21,352 bases of DNA from NCBI GenBank assembly GCA_002315675.1, contig DCHP01000063.1, positions 1-21,352 on the forward strand, written 5' to 3'. Position 1 is the first letter of the stretch; each line of letters opens with the position of its first letter. The stretch is from Rikenellaceae bacterium UBA1749. Its GTDB lineage: Bacteria > Bacteroidota > Bacteroidia > Bacteroidales > Rikenellaceae. Under the pieces are notes generated by a model. It ran no database searches. It saw nothing but the letters and a program-made list of their open reading frames with translations, and was not told where the DNA came from. Position numbers and translations under genes: made by a program. Below, piece by piece: positions 15,417 to 21,352 of this stretch.

Positions 15417-17378
15417 ATGCCTGCCCTTTCGATAGTTATTCCGGTATATAACGCAGCATCTTTTCTTCATCAATGCTTAGACAGCGTTTGTTCCCAGACT
15501 CTTGATGATATAGAGATAATATGTATTGATGATTGTTCGACAGATAACTCGCTGGAACTAATCAAATCGTATCAAGAAAGAGACAGTAGGATTATCCTTA
15601 TTGAACAGGAATCCAACCAAGGTCCTGGAGCCGCAAGGAACAAAAGCATCTCGATCGCCAGAGGATCTTATGTGGGTTTTGTAGATGCTGATGATTGGAT
15701 AGATCCAGATTATTTCCAATCAATGCTCTCCGTTGCTATCTCACACAATGCTGATATTGTATATAATTCGAATATTGTGCGGGAACTACCTGGGTCAACG
15801 GAACCATATAATTGGTTGGGCGCGCCTTGTTTAACTGAACAAGGAAAATTCATTGAGAGTGAGATATCTGCAAATTACACTAATCCCAGTGCATATTCTC
15901 ATATTTATCGTGTACAATATTTGGATGAAATACATTGTCTTTTCCCTGTTGAATATAATGTTGGTGAAGATAAGTTCTTCCATATCGCCACCAGTATGGG
16001 GACAAAATCCATATTTGCCTTCTCTGGACCTCAATATCATTATAGAAAGACTTTAAATAGTTTAACACAAGACAGTGGTTTTTTCAATATTGATGCAGTC
16101 AGGTATTTTAAGGATCTTCTGAAATATTTTGGGGATTCCATTTATGACAAATCGTTTAAACTGAAACTGTATAATATTGATATGTTCTGTGGAATCGATA
16201 ATGATTACAAATACGGGATTGTGAAGAGCTATCTGGAGAGCATTTCAGACTATTTTGACAAATCAGGTGTTTTTGTCTCTGATTTCGATAGATATGCTAT
16301 TGATGGTATTATTAAGGCACAGTCCTATGAAGAGGTGTTGAAACACATCGGCAAGAATCCATGGATTCGATACCGTACTATGGAGAGATTGAAAATAAAG
16401 ATAACCCCCAAAATCTCAGTGATTATTCCGGTATATAACACTGAACAATTTGTCTGTAGATGCCTCCAAAGTGTATGTAGCCAGACTTTGCATGATATAG
16501 AAATAATATGTGTAAACGACTGTTCGACTGATGATTCTCTAGATGTTATCAAACATTTTGCAATAGAAGATAATCGTATCAGAATAATAGATTTACCTGA
16601 AAATGGTGGAGTTAGTAATGCTCGAAACATTGCAATGAAGGAGGCGAAGGGAGAATATTTGTATTTTATTGATTCTGACGATTGGATTGATTTAGGATAT
16701 TTGGAGGGGATGTATGCAGTAATTGAAAAGAATAATACAGATATTGTCATTAATTCAAATTTCATTAATGAATATGATGACAACAGTAAAAACACAATCA
16801 GCAACTTTTCCTTCATCTCTTCTGATGGCTCATTTGTATCCTCAAAAGAGCTTCAGCTCCATTATCCTCCTGTGATATGGACACGTCTATATAGAAGGTC
16901 TTTCATTGAGAGCCATGGTATAGTATTCCCGATAGTCAATGGTGGAGCAGAGGATATTTTCTTTGCTTATGCTTGTGATTTGATAGGGGGTAGTGTATTT
17001 GCCTACAGAGGAGAAGCATATCATTATTATCAAAGACAGACTTCAGCGATGCATACCTCATCAAGAGGTTTTCACTATTTTGAATCCTTTTCAATATTAA
17101 ACTCATTTCTAAATAAGAACGGGATTTCTACGAATGGCATCAAACTTTTCTATGTTGAATCATTGATAATTGATACGGAACAGAAGTATGTATTTGTTAA
17201 GGAGTATCTTGAATCAATAAAGAGACAGATTGCTGATAACATTTCATTATATAATGATCAAGAGTTATTCTTGGTGAAGATTATGGAAGAGACTGATAAT
17301 TATGATCATTTTATCAGTAGGTACAATCCTAACATTGCCTTAAGTTTCGTTAGAAATAAAATGAAGAAAACACTATGA
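15417..17378 (+). CDS. Double-headed GT2 glycosyltransferase (two GT-A domains)
   Basis: From ATG 15417, 653 residues with two complete GT2 domains. Domain 1 has IVIPVYN (6-12), DDCSTD (38-43) and DADD (90-93). Domain 2 repeats them exactly 329 residues later: IIPVYN (336-341), NDCSTD and DSDD (419-422). Each probably uses a nucleotide-sugar donor with metal bound at the DxD motif. The repeated halves also match well in DNA, with an exact 17-base match at 15436-15452 and 16423-16439, so they arose by internal duplication. Domain 2 has Asn in place of the first Asp of DDCSTD, which may alter donor handling. Residues upstream of MPALSIV lie in the PqqD gene, so I use the start just after its stop. 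Donor and acceptor are not readable. Confidence 0.88.
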   Translation: MPALSIVIPVYNAASFLHQCLDSVCSQTLDDIEIICIDDCSTDNSLELIKSYQERDSRIILIEQESNQGPGAARNKSISIARGSYVGFVDADDWIDPDYFQSMLSVAISHNADIVYNSNIVRELPGSTEPYNWLGAPCLTEQGKFIESEISANYTNPSAYSHIYRVQYLDEIHCLFPVEYNVGEDKFFHIATSMGTKSIFAFSGPQYHYRKTLNSLTQDSGFFNIDAVRYFKDLLKYFGDSIYDKSFKLKLYNIDMFCGIDNDYKYGIVKSYLESISDYFDKSGVFVSDFDRYAIDGIIKAQSYEEVLKHIGKNPWIRYRTMERLKIKITPKISVIIPVYNTEQFVCRCLQSVCSQTLHDIEIICVNDCSTDDSLDVIKHFAIEDNRIRIIDLPENGGVSNARNIAMKEAKGEYLYFIDSDDWIDLGYLEGMYAVIEKNNTDIVINSNFINEYDDNSKNTISNFSFISSDGSFVSSKELQLHYPPVIWTRLYRRSFIESHGIVFPIVNGGAEDIFFAYACDLIGGSVFAYRGEAYHYYQRQTSAMHTSSRGFHYFESFSILNSFLNKNGISTNGIKLFYVESLIIDTEQKYVFVKEYLESIKRQIADNISLYNDQELFLVKIMEETDNYDHFISRYNPNIALSFVRNKMKKTL

Positions 17379-18043
17379 TTTCAATAATTATCCCTGTTCG
17401 TAACGGAGAAAACTATTTGGAAGAGGCTCTTGTCAACATATGTAAACAAGGTGTTGAGGTTGAGATTGTTGTCGTTGATGATGCCTCAACTGACAGAACG
17501 GTTGAGATTGCTGAACGATATGGCTGTAAGGTGATCAGACATGAAATTTGTAAGGGACAGGTGGCTGGTAAGAATACTGGTATCAAATATGCAACAGGTG
17601 ATTTCGTGCTGTTTCACGACCATGATGACCTTTTAAGGGATGGCGCACTCAAGGTGCTTCTTGATGCTTTTGATGAATGTACATATGCTGTTGAGGCGAA
17701 GGTCAAGGATTTCTATACTCAAGGTATGACAGAGGAACAGAAAAAGTTTAGTGCTATTAAGGACGAGGCATATTGGGGCCTTTTTACCGGAGCAATTATG
17801 ATGAGAAGATCTGTCTTTGATACGATAGGAGAATTTACCGAGAGTTTGAACACAGGGGAGATTATTGAGTGGGAATACAGGATGAATCAAAACTCATTCA
17901 ATATAAAGAAAATAGATTTTATATCTACAGATAGAAGAGTGCATTGCAGTAACTATGGCAAAACCGACAAGAAGAAAGAGTATAAGGATTATGCTACAGT
18001 TCTAAGAGCAATGATTCTTGCTAAGAAATCTTCAGGAAAATGA
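17375..18043 (+). CDS. GT2 glycosyltransferase
   Basis: A short, 222-residue GT-A enzyme. ISIIIPVRNG at the start, VVDDASTD (33-40) for nucleotide binding, and HDHDD (81-85) as the DxD-type metal site, then WGLFTGAIMMRR and an E-I-I-E-W-E acceptor-side motif. It overlaps the previous gene by four bases (ATGA), so translation is likely coupled. The length is typical of soluble GT2 enzymes. Specific sugar and acceptor unknown. Confidence 0.85.
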   Translation: MISIIIPVRNGENYLEEALVNICKQGVEVEIVVVDDASTDRTVEIAERYGCKVIRHEICKGQVAGKNTGIKYATGDFVLFHDHDDLLRDGALKVLLDAFDECTYAVEAKVKDFYTQGMTEEQKKFSAIKDEAYWGLFTGAIMMRRSVFDTIGEFTESLNTGEIIEWEYRMNQNSFNIKKIDFISTDRRVHCSNYGKTDKKKEYKDYATVLRAMILAKKSSGK

Positions 18044-18969
18044 AAAGAATATTGGTTACAGGTGGAGCAGGTTTTCTTGGCTCCCATCTTTGTGAAAAAT
18101 TGCTTGAACTAGGGAACGAAGTTATCTGTGTGGATAACTTCTTTACAGGACAGAAAAAGAATATAGTACACCTTCTGGATAATCCTTTTTTTGAATTAAT
18201 CAGGCATGATGTTACGAATCCATTTCAAGTGGAATCTGATGAAATATATAATCTGGCTTGTCCTGCATCTCCAATTCATTACCAATTCGATGCTATTCAG
18301 ACTGTAAAGACATCTGTTATGGGATCCATAAATGTTCTTGGATTGGCAAAGCGTACCAATGCTAAGGTTTTGCAAGCTTCGACAAGTGAAGTATATGGCG
18401 ACCCCGCCATTCATCCACAACCTGAAGAGTATTGGGGGAATGTGAATCCTATTGGATTGAGATCATGCTATGACGAGGGTAAACGTTGTGCTGAGACCCT
18501 TTTCTTCGATTATCATCGTCAGAATGGAGTCGCTATTAAAGTGATTAGGATTTTTAACACTTATGGACCGAGAATGCATCCAAATGATGGGAGGGTTGTA
18601 TCCAATTTTATCATGCAGGCATTGAGAAATGAAGATATAACAATTTATGGTTCAGGTGAACAGACCCGCAGTTTCTGTTATTGCGATGATTTGATAGATG
18701 GCATGATTGCCATGATGGCTTCTGATGATAGTATCACTGGTCCAATTAATATTGGTAATCCAGGAGAATTCTCAATTAATGAACTTGCTGAACTTGTTAT
18801 CGAATTGACTGGTTCCAAGTCACGTATTATTCATCAGGAGTTGCCTTCAGATGATCCAAAACAACGCCGTCCTGATATAACAAAGGCCAAAGAGCTGCTG
18901 GATTGGGAACCGATTATTCCTTTACGTGAAGGGCTAATTAAAACAATAGAATATTTTAAAACAATATAA
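18040..18969 (+). CDS. UDP-glucuronate decarboxylase (UDP-xylose synthase)
   Basis: A 309-residue extended short-chain dehydrogenase/reductase. The NAD loop is GGAGFLG (8-14); the active site is STSEVYG with Thr115 and Glu117, plus Tyr144 and Lys148 in CYDEGKR. The segments NLACPASPIHYQ and GPRMHPNDGRVVSNFI are characteristic of UDP-xylose synthases rather than epimerases. The reaction is UDP-glucuronate to UDP-xylose and CO2, using bound NAD. It overlaps the upstream glycosyltransferase by four bases and would supply UDP-xylose to glycosyltransferases in the operon. No UDP-glucose dehydrogenase is in the window, so UDP-glucuronate must come from elsewhere. Confidence 0.9.
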   Translation: MKRILVTGGAGFLGSHLCEKLLELGNEVICVDNFFTGQKKNIVHLLDNPFFELIRHDVTNPFQVESDEIYNLACPASPIHYQFDAIQTVKTSVMGSINVLGLAKRTNAKVLQASTSEVYGDPAIHPQPEEYWGNVNPIGLRSCYDEGKRCAETLFFDYHRQNGVAIKVIRIFNTYGPRMHPNDGRVVSNFIMQALRNEDITIYGSGEQTRSFCYCDDLIDGMIAMMASDDSITGPINIGNPGEFSINELAELVIELTGSKSRIIHQELPSDDPKQRRPDITKAKELLDWEPIIPLREGLIKTIEYFKTI

Positions 18970-18986
18970 CGCTCTTTTGATTTGTT

Positions 18987-19961
18987 ATGCAAACGAAAAT
19001 TGTATACTCAATAATATCCGATGAGACTGATTATTATTTGGAGGCGGTTATTTTCAGTGTTACTTCGCTCCGAAAATATAATCATGATGCCGTAGTCGTA
19101 CTTGTTACTGACACAGAAACGGATATGAATATGCGAGGCCGTTCTAAGGTCAGTATTGATGAGTTATTCAATCAAGTCAAAGTAGTTGATATCCCTGTTG
19201 AGTATGCAGTTGATCGAATGATTCGCTCAAGATATTTGAAAACCAACTTGCGCTCCTATGTTGATGGCGATTTTCTATATATTGATGCAGATACGGTCAT
19301 TTGTGGGTCGCTTGCAGGGATCGATTTTTTTGATGCTGAGCTTGCATCGGTGGATGAAAATATTATTCCAGAAAATAAACTTGCCACAAATAGAGCAAAG
19401 CAGGTTAATTTGTACAATTATCTGGAAAAACATCCATATCGTAATAGCGGAGTTATCTTCTCAAGAGACACAGATTTGTCTAGAGAGTTTTTTGCAGAGT
19501 GGCATAAGAATTATTTAGAGTATGCAAGTGGAAATTACAATTTAAAGACAGATCAGACGACATTCAACTTTTCAAATATCAAATTGAATTTTCCTATTAA
19601 AGCACTCAATTATAAATACAATTATTTTCTATGGAGAGGTGGGAAAAGGTGTTGCCCACCTGAGCTATTAGACGAGGCACTTATACTTCATTATTTTAAT
19701 GGAAATAAATATGCATTACGATATATAGCTGACAAATCCATTTTTAAAATAATTAGAAAGCAAGGTATTGATAATTCATTGATTAACTGTATTTTAGATT
19801 ACCCAAGATTATTAGTCTTCCCAGGAGAAAGTCGATTATGGTATCGGGAGCTGGACCGACTCAATGATTTGTATTTAAAGGGTGGCTTATTTTATAATCC
19901 TGTACGTGCTCTTGCAAAGATAATGTGCTTTATTTGCGCAAAAAAGATTAAAAATGCTTAA
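18987..19961 (+). CDS. GT8-like glycosyltransferase
   Basis: A 324-residue GT-A enzyme. YIDADTVICGSL gives the metal DxD (Asp100/Asp102), RNSGVIF (151-157) and LKTDQTTFN (186-193) are typical GT8 motifs, and LILHYFNGNK supplies His234 near the donor. GT8 members use UDP-sugars (glucose, galactose, xylose and others); the gene next to a UDP-xylose synthase makes xylose a sensible guess, not a demonstrated one. The end overlaps the next gene by eight bases. Confidence 0.75.
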   Translation: MQTKIVYSIISDETDYYLEAVIFSVTSLRKYNHDAVVVLVTDTETDMNMRGRSKVSIDELFNQVKVVDIPVEYAVDRMIRSRYLKTNLRSYVDGDFLYIDADTVICGSLAGIDFFDAELASVDENIIPENKLATNRAKQVNLYNYLEKHPYRNSGVIFSRDTDLSREFFAEWHKNYLEYASGNYNLKTDQTTFNFSNIKLNFPIKALNYKYNYFLWRGGKRCCPPELLDEALILHYFNGNKYALRYIADKSIFKIIRKQGIDNSLINCILDYPRLLVFPGESRLWYRELDRLNDLYLKGGLFYNPVRALAKIMCFICAKKIKNA

Positions 19962-21252
19962 AATACATAAATATAATTTAGTTCTTCACGACGGTGAGGC
20001 AGTCGCCATAGTCGGTGACAATGGTTCAGGTAAATCAATTGTAGCTGATACAATTGCGTTTACCAATCCGGATGAGGTTAAATATATTCAGTTTAAAGAC
20101 TCTTATGGAGTCGCATCTGACCGTGAATATTATATGCAGCAGCGCTGGAATCACGGTATGTGGGATGATCAGGAACCTTCTGCTGGAGAGCTCTTATATA
20201 GACTTGTATCTGATGAAAAGACAGAAGATAATTTAAAAAAACTTGTATCCCTTTTTAAGATAGACAGCATTCTTGACAAGCGCCTGATTACATTCTCCAG
20301 TGGAGAGATGAGGAAGTTTCAGTTGACAAAAGCTCTTATTTTCTCTCCTTCAGTACTAATGATTGACAATCCATTTATAGGATTGGATCCTGGTACCAGG
20401 AATTTACTCTCTGAGCTTCTGGGATCACTTGTAAAAGAGGGTTTGACATTAATAATGATACTCTCCCGTCCAGAAGAGATCCCCGATTTCATAGATAATG
20501 TCATTAAGGTAAATTGTCCAGACGGACAAGAACCGAAATTGAGTGAGAAAATTCCACTTGATCGCTTTAGATTGACAGAATTCGGTCCAGAAGTTATTAG
20601 ATTTAAAGATGTGACAATCCGTTATGGAGAACGCACAATTCTGAGCCATCTTGACTGGACAGTACGCAAGGGGGAACATTGGGCTCTTACGGGCGAAAAC
20701 GGGTGTGGAAAAAGTACGCTTCTCAGCCTTGTATGCGCAGACAATCCAATGGCATATGCCTGCGATATTGAGCTCTTCGGTAAAGCCAGAGGCAGTGGAG
20801 AAAGTATTTGGGATATCAAGAAGAAGATAGGTTATGTCAGTCCTGAGATGCACCGCTCTTTTCGCAGTGAAGACAATGCTCTGAATGCAGTTGCAAGCGG
20901 TTTGTTCGATACCGTTGGACAATACTACAGTGTTGACCAAGAACAGTTGGACATCTGCATGGATTGGATGAAAACCTTCGGAATAGAACATCTTGCTGGA
21001 CGTCAGTTTTCAAAACTTAGCAGTGGTGAGCAGCGCCTATGTCTGGTATGTCGTGCTTTCGTTAAGAATCCACCACTTCTCATTCTCGACGAACCGTTCC
21101 ACGGCCTTGACGATCGTTATCGTATGCACGTTCGCCACATCATCGACACATTCTGCTCAGACCAAGAGAAAACCCTTGTCATGGTTACTCACTACCCGGA
21201 AGAGTACCCGTCTTGCATTGATCATAGCTTAACTTTGATCAAGAATAGATAG
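19954..21252 (+). CDS. Double ABC ATPase (ModF-like), first domain degenerate
   Basis: 432 residues with two ABC nucleotide-binding domains and no membrane segments. Domain 1: Walker A GDNGSGKS (21-28), signature SSGEM (115-119), Walker B VLMIDNP where the catalytic Glu is replaced by Asn139, and the switch His replaced by Ser171. Domain 2 is canonical: Walker A GENGCGKS (247-254), SSGEQ (356-360), LLILDEP with Glu380, and His413. Domain 1 also starts about 13 residues shorter than domain 2 before its P-loop, so it lacks the first strand; an upstream in-frame stop (19921) rules out a longer start. It resembles ModF-type soluble ATPases, whose role is uncertain. It overlaps the GT8 gene and closes the operon; a link to glycan or peptide export is speculation. 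Confidence 0.75.
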   Translation: MLKIHKYNLVLHDGEAVAIVGDNGSGKSIVADTIAFTNPDEVKYIQFKDSYGVASDREYYMQQRWNHGMWDDQEPSAGELLYRLVSDEKTEDNLKKLVSLFKIDSILDKRLITFSSGEMRKFQLTKALIFSPSVLMIDNPFIGLDPGTRNLLSELLGSLVKEGLTLIMILSRPEEIPDFIDNVIKVNCPDGQEPKLSEKIPLDRFRLTEFGPEVIRFKDVTIRYGERTILSHLDWTVRKGEHWALTGENGCGKSTLLSLVCADNPMAYACDIELFGKARGSGESIWDIKKKIGYVSPEMHRSFRSEDNALNAVASGLFDTVGQYYSVDQEQLDICMDWMKTFGIEHLAGRQFSKLSSGEQRLCLVCRAFVKNPPLLILDEPFHGLDDRYRMHVRHIIDTFCSDQEKTLVMVTHYPEEYPSCIDHSLTLIKNR

Positions 21253-21304
21253 ACATAATAATTATATAAGTTAACTAAAATGTCTGATATATTGTATAAG
21301 CGCA

Positions 21305-21332
21305 AAAAAGGCGGTCATTAGACCGCCTTTTT
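21305..21332. terminator. Rho-independent terminator of the operon
   Basis: AAAAAGGCGGTC (21305-21316), loop ATTA, then GACCGCCTTTTT (21321-21332): a 12-pair stem with a T-run after it. Symmetrical, so it may also work for a gene on the opposite strand beyond the window. Confidence 0.92.
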
Positions 21333-21352
21333 GTGCTCGGGACGGGAATAAA

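Noticed and set aside
21334..21352. Possible 3' end of a minus-strand tRNA (ACGGGAAT)
   Set aside because: The bases after it do not continue as a T-arm (TCGAACC missing) and the window ends too soon to test.

Overview
The window looks like chromosomal DNA from a gut-type Bacteroidales bacterium (phylum Bacteroidota). The evidence is moderately AT-rich DNA, several promoters of the Bacteroidota form (TTTG, 17-20 bases, TAnnTTTG), almost no Shine-Dalgarno sequences, and phylum-typical families (TonB receptor plus DUF4249, DUF4252, an OmpA/TPR surface protein, a NapH/NapG-like fusion). Genus cannot be fixed from this piece.

Left part (1-5074). A gene-free stretch of about 345 bases holds a GC-rich hairpin, a degenerate 7-base tandem repeat and an inverted-repeat element. 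Next is a secreted alpha/beta-hydrolase on the minus strand, divergent from an outer-membrane pair: a TonB-dependent receptor and a DUF4249 lipoprotein whose start codon directly follows the receptor stop.

Middle (5117-11915). A two-gene redox operon encodes a membrane polyferredoxin with a twin-arginine motif in mid-protein and a twin-arginine lipoprotein aldo/keto reductase with two Fe-S motifs. It ends in a terminator whose T-tract touches the start codon of a DUF4252 gene. Then come a probably highly expressed OmpA-like/TPR protein with a strong terminator, and on the minus strand the fatty-acid genes acpP-fabF.

Right part (11979-21252). Divergent from acpP, the purine gene purN is fused in frame to an NTP_transf_5-type nucleotidyltransferase. 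Following it on the same strand are an HPr-kinase/phosphorylase-like ATPase, a PqqD-like (RRE) protein with its own promoter and an unusual charged C-terminal tail, a double-headed GT2 glycosyltransferase, a single GT2, a UDP-glucuronate decarboxylase (UDP-xylose synthase), a GT8-like glycosyltransferase and a double ABC ATPase. From the PqqD gene to the ABC ATPase the genes touch, overlap or lie under 20 bases apart, so they look like one operon.

Most interesting reading: nucleotidyltransferase, HPr-kinase-like protein and PqqD domain are the tailoring and recognition parts known from some lasso-peptide clusters, but here no cyclase, leader protease or separate precursor is visible, and glycosyltransferases with a UDP-xylose supply follow instead. 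The inference is a peptide or protein phosphorylation/glycosylation system, or a RiPP-derived module attached to glycan synthesis. This is a hypothesis from family content and gene order, not a demonstrated function.
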